NCBI GenBank assembly: GCA_963920635.1
Contig: OY987304.1
Span: 33,046,365-33,110,364, forward strand
Reading direction: 5' to 3'
DNA: 64,000 nucleotides
From: Pseudeuparius sepicola
Lineage: Eukaryota; Arthropoda; Insecta; Coleoptera; Anthribidae
Shown: positions 9,900 through 20,644 of the stretch, piece by piece
Layout: every line of letters starts with the position of its first letter
Position numbering within the stretch: position 1 is the stretch's first letter
The notes under the pieces: generated by a model
What the model saw: only the letters and a program-made list of their open reading frames with translations
What the model was told of the DNA's origin: nothing
Database searches by the model: none
Position numbers and translations under genes: made by a program

Positions 9900-12630
9900 A
9901 CTTCTATGAAATCTAATCCATTCAATACAATATATAAAATTTCTGCACCAACGAAAAAAAAAACATCCTCGTCAAAACACGGAAAATACGAGGAAAGCCC
10001 TTCAATGATAACAGATTTTCCATTAGCTGCCTGGTGTATGCATGTGACAATATCAAAGTGCTGTGCCCTCGTTACTGCTATGCGCTAGGAATATTGTATT
10101 AATGGCATTCGAAACTTGCCTCATAATAAAAGCTGAAATCTGAAGTCAAACAGAAACACGTTGCGCTTATTATTTTGCAATAAGAATTTCTTCTATTAGG
10201 AAGGAGGAAATTTTAGATGGTGATAATATAAAATAATTTGATCCTAAATTGGCTGCAAACAATCATATTAACAAAATGTAATTTGATATATTATATGAAA
10301 TATACCTACTTGGTACATTGTTTGCCTACATATTTACAATCGTAGGTACCACGTGTCAAACTGGACATTTTTACTGTCATTTTAGCAGACCCTGCCAAAA
10401 AGTCCCTGCTATGAAGTGTAAAACAAAATTTATTTTTGCATGAATATAAAATTATTCTCAAAAACAAAACTTTTAAGACAATTCTATATTCTATCTACGA
10501 GATGCAAAAAATCAAAACGATGATTGAATTTTCTTAACGAAAACCTTAACTTAATAAATATAATAAAATAAAATAACTTAAGAGCACGAAAAATGTAACA
10601 AAATCATTAATTTGTAGAGAGACTGATATACTTTGTCTAGAGCATATGACGATGCGAACTTCTAACATTTTCTTTAAGTTAAGTTTTGTTACTACCATTA
10701 GATATTTTTGACGTACCTAATGCACAAATGAACGCTGATCACAAAATGTAAATATTCTTCTATGATGTAACGGATGAAAAAAGAAACTTTTGTACGATTA
10801 CCCAGTTTTCATTTTGAACAACTTTTCTTGATAATATCATTTTGCCATATCTTCTATAGGAAAGGCACTTTGCTTTTGCTAGTGTAAAAAAACAGTTTTT
10901 TCGAAATATCCAAGGCATACTTGAGTTTTCTAAACTAAAATTATGTCACAAATTATTTTCAAAACAATAGCAGGGCTGATCCCCAAAAACCCAACTCTAA
11001 AATGTTTGTATTTTACAAGAGTCGTTTCACCTATCCAGAGACACACTGTAAACTGATATAAGCTATTACATCATTTTAACAAGTAGGTAGATTTCAAAAA
11101 TGGAAAAATAAAAAAATCATATTAAAAAATATGTGTTTGGGTTGTCACGATTTTGTGCAACAATCTGTATAAAATTTGGTTCCATTATAAAAAAAGCTAG
11201 AATTTGGTGTTTACAACTTTTATAGGAAAAACTTTTTCTTGGGCGAAAAATTCTCGCATGATGACCCTGTACATGCTGTTCCAAATTGGGCAGTTTTGGG
11301 AGGTTTTCCTATTTCCCGAAGAGACAAAAAGTAGATCTAGAGCTTGATTTGCGAGAAAAGTTTAATGGCGAAAACCATAACCGCCTATAGCAATTTATAC
11401 CGCGCAAAAGAGACGTCCGATCGGGGGAATATTTGGCGGCCAATTTGAAGCCTAAATAGAGCAGGTATTTGTTGTGTCTGTTGACGGGGGGCCACTTGGA
11501 AATATATTGATAAATAATGTGCCTTTTTCGGAGAACTTTATTTGAATTTAAAGTGCATAAAAATAGGTAATTTGTTGACGCCATGGCTATAATCAAAGAT
11601 CATAATCTTTGCTATAATCGAGTAACTTTTTTTAATTGCTAAGAGAGCACCCATAATATGCACTAATTCGCTGCATTTTTCGAAATTCTGATAATGTACT
11701 TACCTTGGCTTAAACCAATCAATTTTGCCCACTCATTTAATTAAGAAACTTTTTGCTAACTATTGAAATAAAAAAGTTACAAGCCGCACTTTTCGGGTTT
11801 TTCAAAAATATCTCGGAAAATAGCAATGAATCTCGATAGCCATCCCACAATTTTTTCTTTCAAATATAATTTTCCGAAGAATGCATATAATATTTTGCAA
11901 GTGGTCCTCTGTCCTCTCTTTTGGTTTACAGGATTATTCTATGAATTTGATTTTATACAAAATGAGAAATAAGCGTTAAACAGAGAGAACATAAGTAGGT
12001 AAACTAGTGTGTTTGATCTGGTTTGATCGGTCGGCCAGACCGGAAATGTTGACGAGATTTGGTTTTTCTCTTTCTCTGTCTTTGTTGCATACTCACGGGA
12101 CGATAAAATTGTAGTATTCAATCGTCAAAAGTCAAATCTTAAATATTCGTCACGACACGACCGTCACGTAAGTTTTGTTATTCGAAATTGTCAGACTGGT
12201 AATTTTTTTATTTTATTTATTACTTTTTTATAAATTACAAGAGCAAAAAACAAACAGTTTATATTTATGCTCAAAAAGCTATAAAAGCAACTAATAAATC
12301 TACCTACGCAGGAGCTACAGCAGGAAATCCAAAAGCAATAATGTGAGTAATGTTACATTTATCTGTAAGCTGTGATATAATAATACTATGCATGAGTGCA
12401 TAGTTTTAGGGATAAAAATTTGCAAACAGTAACTAATAAGAGTGCGTGCAATAATTATTTTAGTAACGTAATAAATTTTAACTAAAATTGTTTTAGGTTT
12501 GTACGACAACACCCCAGTAGCATACAACGTGAAGGCTAGCAGTATTTAGTTCTAAGTTAAGTAAATAGTAAGTACCTAGATAAATATGCTGAGAAAGTAG
12601 TGAGAAGGTTAGACGAATACTTATCCACTA
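9900..12630. other. long AT-rich stretch, no gene recognised
   Basis: Short spurious frames only. A sequence near 11268-11290 (CCCTGTACATGCTGTTCC) resembles an inverted mariner end, but I found no partner, so it may be a solo end. Phrases such as AAAATATCTCGGAAAA near 11806-11821 are typical of mariner arm DNA elsewhere in the window. Confidence 0.4.
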
Positions 12631-12636
12631 CTCTAG

Positions 12637-12864
12637 ACGATAAAAAAATGCATTGTCTACATCAACCATGTATGGTTCAACGTATGGAAAAGAAACATAA
12701 TCGCACGGAAAGCAAAAGGCACAGTAAACAAAACACATGGAACACAAAATCATGAGGAGTGGCTAAAAAGACATGGATGGTGGAGAATCATCAACGGTAA
12801 CTACATTATAAACACAAACACAATCACTCAGAAAACAAAATACATCAAGCACAGAATAATCTAG
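12637..12864 (+). other. unrecognised 75-codon open frame without ATG
   Basis: Between a TAG at 12634-12636 and a TAG at 12862-12864 there is an open frame with a protein-like composition. It includes HEEWLKRHGWWRIINGNYII, rich in Trp and basic residues. It has no ATG and I cannot assign a family. It could be an exon or a retroelement fragment. I list it because Trp-rich open frames are unlikely by chance in such AT-rich DNA. Confidence 0.3.
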
Positions 12865-13010
12865 GCACAGGCAATTGTGAAAAATAAACACTACTAGTGT
12901 TCATAGGTAAAGTATAGAATATCTGCAGTTGTAAGTTCCATGCGCAACTTTTCGATTCGTGTATAATATACTACATATTACCTAACAGGAGTAAAAACGT
13001 AGTCATAAAA

Positions 13011-13333
13011 AATTAAAAGTAAAAAAATATTTTTAAAAAAAGCTTTTATTTAAATGCGCTAAAAAGAATAAAATAATCTTTTCTTTTAAAACTTTTACTA
13101 TCAACTTATAACGTCATTCCACAATTTATATGATATAAAAGCTTGTCGCGAGATTTAAGTTTTCAAACTAAGTAAATACCACTACTTAAATCTCGCGACA
13201 AGCTTTTATATCATATAAATTGTGGAATGACGTTATAAGTTGATAGTAAAAGTTTTAAAAGAAAAGATTATTTTATTCTTTTTAGCGCATTTAAATAAAA
13301 GCTTTTTTTAAAAATATTTTTTTACTTTTAATT
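13011..13333. repeat. perfect 323-bp palindrome, copy 1
   Basis: Left arm 13011-13160 and right arm 13184-13333 are exact reverse complements over 150 bp, with a 23-bp loop (13161-13183). The loop-proximal end of each arm carries AAGCTTGTCGCGAG and the outer end AATTAAAAGTAAAAAAA. No coding sequence. It is identical to the palindrome at 14227-14549 but in the opposite orientation. Confidence 0.95.
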
Positions 13334-13641
13334 TATTTTAACAGTTTGTCAAGAAGAGATAAAACAGGTTTCAGAAGCACGCTTTGTAGCGATTTAGTGT
13401 GATGGAAACTATATTGATGTTTCCAGCCACCAGCCGTTTACTTCGGAAAATCGGAAACGGATTTTTTGTACAAATAAACTATCGAACTACCCAGTGAATC
13501 TAACAAAAACTACACACTGATTGCCATATAGGCAAGCTTATTTTTGCATTATTTCTATAATTTAAATGTGAAGTTTCTTTCTCGCGTTATTAATTGAGGT
13601 ATTAATATTGTATACCACCACATTGTGTGCATTATATTATA

Positions 13642-13825
13642 CAGGGTGGCCCATTAGTGCGAGAAAGTACCAAAACTGCCCTTAGAAACGAGATATTAAC
13701 AAATAAAAATTTTTGGTATAATAGGGGAACCAAAGCACCATATTTTGAAAATATTTTCAGTTATACAGAGTGTCCCATGAAACCGTGGGGACAAGTGAGG
13801 TGATTTTTTTAAATGGAACACCCTG
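13642..13825. mobile_element. short mariner-like MITE or solo ends
   Basis: CAGGGTGGCCCATTAG at the left and ATGGAACACCCTG at the right are flanked by TA. The inverted match is limited to the ends. It lies between the two identical palindromes. Confidence 0.45.
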
Positions 13826-14226
13826 TATATTTTTTGCCTATTCGATTACACGCGTTTTGGCCTTTACAACGCCGTTTCATTTTTTAAAATACCTTGCGGG
13901 GATGCCAAGTTATTCAAGAAAATGTAAATAAAAATGAAATTTCAAGTATACCAACGAAACCTATCACAGCGGCCTTGATATTTCGCTTGGAAAAATTCCA
14001 CTTGGTAGATTTACTAGTGGAAGGCTATCTAACATTCTTATGCAAAAATATTTGGAATATATTATACAGGGAGTTCTACGCAGAGTGATGCATTTGACAT
14101 TTTTCAAGAGACAATTACTACTACTACTACTAATTACGATAGTACCTTTCTAGGGCTACAACTTTTGTTGATGTAACTTGTGCCCTAAAGTTACTCGTTT
14201 TCCCAATATTACCTATTTTAATTAAA

Positions 14227-14549
14227 AATTAAAAGTAAAAAAATATTTTTAAAAAAAGCTTTTATTTAAATGCGCTAAAAAGAATAAAATAATCTTTTCT
14301 TTTAAAACTTTTACTATCAACTTATAACGTCATTCCACAATTTATATGATATAAAAGCTTGTCGCGAGATTTAAGTAGTGGTATTTACTTAGTTTGAAAA
14401 CTTAAATCTCGCGACAAGCTTTTATATCATATAAATTGTGGAATGACGTTATAAGTTGATAGTAAAAGTTTTAAAAGAAAAGATTATTTTATTCTTTTTA
14501 GCGCATTTAAATAAAAGCTTTTTTTAAAAATATTTTTTTACTTTTAATT
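14227..14549. repeat. perfect 323-bp palindrome, copy 2 (inverted)
   Basis: Left arm 14227-14376, 23-bp loop 14377-14399, right arm 14400-14549. By eye the arms match each other and those of copy 1 at every base, and the loop is the exact reverse complement of the copy-1 loop. It is followed by TTTATTTTGT and TTTTTAGT, also seen after the related palindrome at 37662-38087. Confidence 0.95.
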
Positions 14550-14678
14550 TATTTTGTAATTTTTAGTTTGGCCAGGTGTCTGAGTCTATTCATCTCAGTT
14601 AACGCATCATTGTTGCAAGGTCGTTTGCCGGTTAGTTTAGAACAGTCTAGCTCTTCAATGAGGAGACCTTCTAATGAC

Positions 14679-15152
14679 CATCTTGGGTGTTCCGCCATGT
14701 TGGATTTAGAATGACGTCACACATATAATCATGCATTGTCATCCAAATTAAACGTGTGTACAAAATTTCAGCTCGATCGGTTGAAATTTAACTAGTCCGC
14801 CATCTTGAGTGTTCCGCCATGTTGGATTTAGAATGACGTCACACATATAATCATGCATTGTCATCCAAATTAAACGTGTGTACAAAATTTCAGCTCGATC
14901 GGTTGAAATTTAACTAGTCCGCCATCTTGAGTGTTCCGCCATGTTGGATTTAGAATGACGTCACACATATAATCATGCATTGTCATCCAAATTAAACGTG
15001 TGTACAAAATTTCAGCTCGATCGGTTGAAATTTAACTAGTCCGCCATCTTGGGTGATCCGCCATGTTGGATTTAGAATGACGTCACACATATAATCATGC
15101 ATTGTCATCCAAATTAAACGTGTGTACAAAATTTCAGCTCGATCGGTTGAAG
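14679..15152 (+). repeat. four 122-bp tandem units with CRE sites
   Basis: The block TCCGCCATGTTGGATTTAG begins at 14691, 14813, 14935 and 15057, a steady 122-bp period with almost no differences between units. Each unit contains AATGACGTCACACAT, including the octamer TGACGTCA, and ends with TTTCAGCTCGATCGGTTGAA. It follows palindrome copy 2 and precedes a CATA microsatellite. Diverged relatives of the unit lie at 38150-38238 and 42580-42850. Confidence 0.95.
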
Positions 15153-15196
15153 ATATCTGCTTCAAAATTGAGTTGCAAGATTCCACCCGAACAAAT

Positions 15197-15225
15197 TACA
15201 TACATACATACATACATACATACAT
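15197..15225 (+). repeat. (CATA)n microsatellite
   Basis: About seven copies of a four-base repeat close the tandem-unit array. They are followed by TTAAATAAAAGCTTTTAAAA at 15233-15252, a tail also seen (as TTAAATAAAAGCTTGTAA) at 42997-43014. Confidence 0.9.
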
Positions 15226-16128
15226 TGCAAGTTAAATAAAAGCTTTTAAAATAAGCATTTCTTCAAGCCAAGTTGGCCATCTATACTTTTGCCATACCAT
15301 ATTTTTTTATTTCATAATATTATTTTTTATTTTGAGTGAGAGTTTGTACCTAATTTTTTTAGTTAGTTGATTTGGCAAAGAATATTCTTTTTTTACATTA
15401 CGAGTTGTATAATATATATTTAGTTTAGATAGGTAAGCCTAAATATTATATACACAATAATCGAACTAGGGTTAAGTCTCATATATTTTTTCACACAAGA
15501 ATGTATGGCTAATGGAATATCAGCAGTCTGTAGTAACATTTTAAAATCCAATTGGCCTCTATTATGTTTTATAAAAGTGTTATGGCTACTTAGAAAAGGC
15601 AAAGAGCTTTAAAAAGGCTCTGATAAATGCAAACATTATTTGAGGCGAAATGATTTTATGATAAAGTTTTATAGCAGCCCTCTAGAACTATATTATAGAG
15701 CTTTTTTATCTTGAAGTGCTCATGCCCGTATCTTTGCCTGATAATAAGAGCTTTATAAAGCCACTTGATCTTAAGAGGGTGTTAAATGAAAGACAGTTTT
15801 ATTAGGGCGGAAATAAGCATTTGCTTTAATGACTGGTTTTATAGCGTCCTTGTCCTTGTAGTCTTCTATAAAATTGCATCACGTGAGGCTTTATGCTTGC
15901 TTTTAATGAGAAGCGGAAAGCATCATTAAGTGAAACTGGAATATAAACTTTCCTTAATAAAACTATTGTGTTAGCAAGAAGGTGGATTAAATAAACCTTT
16001 TGATCTTGAAATAAATGTTAACGCCATCTTGACCATAGACACACCACGGATGAGTGTCAGTAGCTTAGCGCATACCTAGGTACATGACGATCAGCTAGTG
16101 CGAGTGCATTTTAATAATAATTATTATT

Positions 16129-16221
16129 ATGTCCACTTTATTGGATAACTGGATGCGTGTGAAGAAAATTGGGACGTTTCGCCGGAAATGGAAGAACGAA
16201 AAACCTATTGCAACACAATAA
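16129..16221 (+). CDS. short conserved reading frame inside the unclassified element
   Basis: An ATG opens a 30-residue frame, MSTLLDNWMRVKKIGTFRRK, continuing WKNEKPIATQ to a TAA. A diverged counterpart at about 62153-62215 in the second copy (GTGAAGAAAAGTGGGAC and AAATGGAAGAA) keeps the same stretch but is shifted or broken. Conservation of this segment between two old copies suggests it was a first coding exon of the element's protein. Function unknown; no family recognised. Confidence 0.3.
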   Translation: MSTLLDNWMRVKKIGTFRRKWKNEKPIATQ

Positions 16222-16429
16222 CTTGAGGTTATCGGTCTTACCTACCTTTTATTAGATTAGGATTTATAAATGGGAATGCGGTCACTCAGAACACACGAGT
16301 CAAGGGCACTATAAAACTATTTAGCTCAGTGATGTACTTATACAAAGCCAAAAGGTTCTGAAGATCTAAAATAGGACTAAATACTATTGAACAAATGAAA
16401 GTTGGCCTTTTGAATGACCCATGGGACGC

Positions 16430-16515
16430 CGCGATGGCGTCGCTCGTACGGCGTCGACTTTTTAGACTGCATGTTTTTCTACCTTCGATCGACCTTGGTT
16501 CGAACCGATGTCGAG
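16430..16515 (+). repeat. tRNA-like (SINE-head-like) sequence
   Basis: A box-B-like GGTTCGAACC (16498-16507) lies 55-60 bases after a weak box-A-like GATGGCGTCGCTCGTACGG, with an anticodon-arm-like TCGACTTTTTAGACTGCA between. This order resembles a tRNA-derived SINE head. I cannot define its 3' end. Confidence 0.3.
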
Positions 16516-16911
16516 GCAAGGACATGCACATGTCTTTAAAGAAAAACACCGCTATGGCCGAGAGTGCTGGACAATGTGCGGGTTCACGGTATTGCTCCTA
16601 AATAGCTTTATCCGTGTGATTTACTAATTGTCCTACACTTATTGGGATTATTACGGTTTTCTAGGGTTTTCCGTAGAATGCTATCCTAGTTCTATCGGGA
16701 AAAAAGTCGACCCCAGCCGCAAACGGCAACGAAGACAAAATAATAGTAATTGCCCCCCTCCCCCGCACAAGCATGTGGTTGCTTCTGGGGTACTCCTAGT
16801 TTGGAGTATTGCGAGGGTGAGAATTATTATTGTTATAATTTGTTTTGAAGTTGATCTAGTTATGCACACATAAGTTAACTTGGTTTTATAACAACATTTA
16901 TCGCTGTCTGA

Positions 16912-17097
16912 TAGCGTTGACTGACGTATTAATAAGACTTCTCACGGCTATAGTTTCATGCCCTGGAAAGTAGATGGCGCCTATGGTCAACAATGTATTT
17001 TGCATTGTATTTTGTCTCCGAGAAGCGCATGGTGAGCCAGAGAACTGTCGAACATGACAGCCGTGAGCAGTCTTTATTAATATGTCAGTCAACGCTA
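16912..17097. mobile_element. 187-bp MITE, ends TAGCGTTGACTGACGTATTA
   Basis: The terminal inverted repeats TAGCGTTGACTGACGTATTA and TAATATGTCAGTCAACGCTA (17078-17097) match over about 30 bp, including AAGACT and CACGGCT blocks further in. TA lies at both tips. No coding potential. A fused pair of the same ends occurs at about 43372-43402. Confidence 0.8.
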
Positions 17098-17968
17098 ATA
17101 GATTTATTGTGAAAGCGGACATATTTTTTGTTTGGTTATATGCGTGATTTGTCATATTGCATGTCAACCATAGGTATATATAAATTTTTTATGTCACATA
17201 ACCAAAAATTAATAATTTTTATTTGGGGACGGATAGATATACAAAATGAATATCGCGTTTATCGGTGGAATAAAATTAACCAAGTCGCCGTAAATGGGAA
17301 AGCGTTGAAAATTTTAGAATAATTTTTTTATTATATATAGATTGTATAAATCTAATGTATTTCTGGGGCGCTTTGTATTTTGTGCAATTGCATCAGAAAA
17401 CTTTTCTTCGTTTGCGTATTTGGGTTATGGATCACGCGTATTTCGCGCTTAGAACACAATAAGCTGGAACGCCATTCCTAATAATACACGCTTTTAAATA
17501 TGAAATGTCCGAAGCCTCGCAGACATTCGCATAGAAGGCAAATAAATCTTCTATATGGAAAGCTTAAAGCAAATTAACTAGTTCCCAGAATTTCTCTAAT
17601 CCACTATAAAACCAAAAGGAATTACATTGCCAATTCTAGTCTTAGTACTCAGTTTAATGAAGGTTTTATGGTAGTTTTATGAAAGTCTTTATAAATACCT
17701 TGAAGGTTTGGCACCTAAGGTGGGGATAAGGAAAAAATGTTTTATGACAGTTTTATTATTTCACCCTTAGAACCTTCATAAAGTTCTCCACTTTTGATTT
17801 AAGGCCGTTTTAAACCCTTGAAAACTGGTTTTATAGCTACCTTGCAAACCATAATAAAACTTGAAATGTTACTTGGAAGGGATGACCGCTTTGTTGGTAT
17901 ATCCTGTGTAGGTACCTACTGTTAATTTGATCTGCTTCGGTTAAAGAAATTTTTAATTGGAAGGTATA

Positions 17969-18549
17969 CAGGATGATTTTTAGGACTACCACCACGATTT
18001 TCTAGCTAATTTTGTGCCCCATAAGAAACGCAAGATTTACAAAAGGACAGCTAGGTAAAGCTGGGAAGGAAACGGCATCCATGGCCAATTTGTCGCCCAA
18101 TATTAAGAAATTCCAAATTGGGCAGTTCACAGTAATATTTTTATAGGATATTTCTTATTAAAGCAACTTTCTCGCTTATTCTGCACTCCACAAAAAAAAA
18201 CATAAGCTAACAAAGTATAGCAATTTTGGATATTATAGGCGGCGTTAAAAAATATATGGGCATTAATGGCCAACTTTTCGCTCGATACTAAAAAAGAACT
18301 CAAATGACAACATTTTCCAGGGCCTGAAGGGAGCCGAAGTAATTTTCTGAAATTTTATCCGAGCAACCGGTTGCATAAACCTTCTTAGGGACATCAATTT
18401 CCATTGTAAAAGTTTTCTTCTATCTCTTACAATAAAAAAAGCTACGGGTACTTTCAAATTAAAATTGCCATGTGTTTGTTTCTTACAGTTTTTTTTGTGG
18501 GGCGCAAAATAAGCGAGGAAATTGCTGTGGTAGACCTAAAATTATCCTG
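17969..18549. mobile_element. mariner-like inverted-repeat element
   Basis: CAGGATGATTTTTAGGAC at the left pairs with a diverged inverse near 18520-18549 (GTAGACCTAAAATTATCCTG). Further matching blocks (CTTATTTTGCGCCCCA-like) lie inside both arms. No transposase remnant recognised. Confidence 0.55.
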
Positions 18550-18610
18550 CATATCTCTCTGTGTTCAAGATAAATTCTACGCTAATAGCAATTAATTGTT
18601 TATGTATAAT

Positions 18611-18845
18611 AAAGGATGTTTTAGTGGCATATCAGGTAAAAGATATATCAATTGAATACGCATCTCACCGCTAGTAAGTGATATCAATTGGAATAAATAA
18701 CGCCTGGCCGATGGAACCCACATATCCGGTAGCTGAGTTGGTCAAGTGCGTACGGCTACAGTATGAGTCCCGGGTTCGAGTCCCGGCTGGAGTGCATTTT
18801 TTTCCATTGATATCTTTTACCTGATATGCCGCGAGAACATCCTTT
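18611..18845 (+). repeat. tRNA-like SINE family, copy A, with inverted ends
   Basis: A tRNA-like core (TAGCTGAGTTGG at 18730 and box B GGGTTCGAGTCCC at 18772-18784) is followed by GCATTTTTTT. It is bounded by an inverted pair: AAAGGATGTTTTAGTGGCAT at 18611 and the matching inverse ending GAACATCCTTT at 18845. The right part equals the tail of copies B and C; the left part is an inverted piece of the same tail, so this copy is rearranged. Confidence 0.65.
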
Positions 18846-18849
18846 AATA

Positions 18850-19240
18850 TTTATAATTACAGGTACTTAAAATCTTTCTTTGTTAATATTCTTGGCTTGC
18901 ATTGTAGGTTAGAATTTCCACGTTCGATACTTGCATTATGTCACTAAATGTTGAATTTTATGGGTTGATGAACAAATAGAAATTTCACATAACCAACAAT
19001 CATGAATATTTACCCTACACCCTCTAACCCCTTCTAGCAGCTGTAGAAGACGCCGAAATCTCCTACATCTCACCGTTACTAACTAATATCAATTGGAATA
19101 AATAACACCTAGTCGATGGTTAGCTTAGTTGGTTAAGTGCCTACGGCCACATAGTAGGAGTCTAGGGTTCGAGTCCCTGCTGGGATGCATTTTTTCAATT
19201 GATACCTGATATGTCACTAAAAAATCCGTTATTATTTATA
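18850..19240 (+). repeat. tRNA-like SINE family, copy B
   Basis: The copy starts at TTATAATTACAGGTACT (18851) and runs through TTCTTGGCTTGCATTGTAGG, GACGCCGAAATCTCCTACAT and ATCAATTGGAATAAATAA to a tRNA-like part (GTTAGCTTAGTTGGTTAAG, box B GGGTTCGAGTCCC at 19165-19177) and GCATTTTTTCAATTGAT. The head motif recurs at 19242-19260, so units are arranged head to tail at about 392-bp spacing. The tRNA-like part is near the 3' end, unusual for a SINE. Confidence 0.65.
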
Positions 19241-19289
19241 ATTATTATAATTACAGGTACTAAAAATCCTTTGTTGTTTATATAGAATT

Positions 19290-19940
19290 CAAACTGGAAC
19301 AGAGCTCACTAGATTCAAGGTTCATGCAAAACCTGGATTTTGACGGATAATCGCAGATCGTCATAAGCCAACTATTGAAAATATACAACATATGATTTCA
19401 GCGGAAGGCCTTAATCGAAAATTAACACAATAATGCGCCGTTGGCTTAGAATGGACGTATAATCGATGCTTTATTAGCATTAGGGTGTTTTGTTCGATTA
19501 AATCCCCTAAATGACGTACGCATGGGTATACAGAGAGCGAGGATGTCCATTTTCCATTTTGAATTATTTTCTGATTAAGGAATACAAGTTGGAGCTACAA
19601 CATTTTCATCTGCACCCCCCCGTATCTGAGCTTGACATTTTATAATTAAGCCCCGTCCAAAAAATTATATATTAGGTAAGTAAATAAGCGTTCATTAATA
19701 TACCTAAGCATTCCACTACGTTGCAAATAATTTAAGTAACAGCGTACGCCCCTGTGTTTAGCACGTAGCATCTACCGAGTTTACGAGCGCCCAACCAACA
19801 GGAGCGCAGTTCGTCGGCGATGACGAGGCGATCAAGCGGCGGCCAGGCGGCCAGTATTACTATAGACAAAAATTAACTTTGACCGCGATAACTACATAAT
19901 GCTTCTACATTGTGTGCCACGTAAGATGAAGATAATCTGA
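19290..19940. other. no gene recognised; short GC-rich patch
   Basis: A GC-rich patch at about 19760-19860 differs from the AT-rich surroundings and could be a promoter or repeat fragment. Nothing else could be supported. Confidence 0.35.
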
Positions 19941-19944
19941 GACA

Positions 19945-20640
19945 GGGCTGAGACCTCCCATTTGGCACAGATGTAGAACGTCAGAAGCTGCTTCTTTGGA
20001 GCTATTTAGTTCAAATATCGCAAGGCACCACGGCCTACTGCAACTCCGCGATTAGGGCCAATTTGCAATATTTTACTTCGCGTTCTAGATAGGTATCAAA
20101 AAAAGTTATTAGAAAAAGTTGTTCAGAATCGAATTCTAACCTTGTGTATCAAATCCCAATTTTCTTACAATCGGTTGTAAAGCGCGCAGAGAGATTTGAA
20201 AATACTTTTTTAATCATAGCAACATTGCCTAATTGTTAAATGACCTCTTCTTCAACTAATCCTCCATCAACAGTTATGCATTTTTCAATTCTCTTTCGAT
20301 TGTGTCTGGCAACGCTGTTCTGTTCTGCTACTCGTATATGGCGGCATGTTTGTTGTAGTCTCTCGCAAAGTTCATGCCGATTTTGAGGCCTCGTTTTGTT
20401 TACCTTATTTTTTACATTTCCCCAGAAATAATAATCTAGTTCGATTCTGAACAACTTTTTCTAATAACTTTTTTGATATCTGGAACGCGAAGGAAAATAT
20501 TGCAAATTGGCCCTATTCGCGGAATTGCAGTAGGCCCTGGTTCCTTATGAGTTTTGGACTAAATTTCTCCAAAAAAACATCTTGTGACGTTCTACATCTC
20601 TCACAAATGGGAAATCTCAGTCTTGAAAAATAAAAAATTT
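19945..20640 (-). mobile_element. deleted mariner element with long inverted arms
   Basis: The arms (about 19945-20140 and 20445-20640) match as diverged reverse complements. They include AGATGTAGAACGTCA-type, AATTTGCAATATTTT-type and AAAGTTGTTCAGAATCGAA-type blocks. The loop holds the C-terminal end of a transposase. The outermost ends are worn. Confidence 0.7.
20236..20454 (-). pseudogene. mariner transposase C-terminal remnant
   Basis: The frame encodes LDYYFWGNVKNKVNKTRP, then QNRHELCERLQQTCRHIR, then RKRIEKCITVDGGLVE. L-D-Y-x-x-W-G is the segment holding the third catalytic Asp of mariner-type transposases, and R-I-E-K-C-I-x-V-D-G-G is the usual C-terminus. The HTH domains and the first two Asp residues are missing, so only the last third of the gene remains between the arms. 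Confidence 0.8.
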
Positions 20641-20644
20641 ACAG

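Larger units (their letters stand above)
15527..17880. mobile_element. unclassified DNA element, CCCAAGTAACAT-type ends, copy 1
   Basis: The right end reads AAACTTGAAATGTTACTTGG (17859-17878). The left end is worn (AGTAACATTTTAAAATCC, from 15532). The order of sub-terminal blocks (GTTTTATAA, GGATAAATGC, GTTTTATAGCAG, CCATAATAAAACTT) matches the element at 61626-63473 at both ends, which defines a family. Sub-terminal DNA is full of TTTTATA motifs in both directions. A MITE (16912-17097) and a tRNA-like repeat (about 16430-16515) sit inside. I cannot name the superfamily. Confidence 0.65.
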
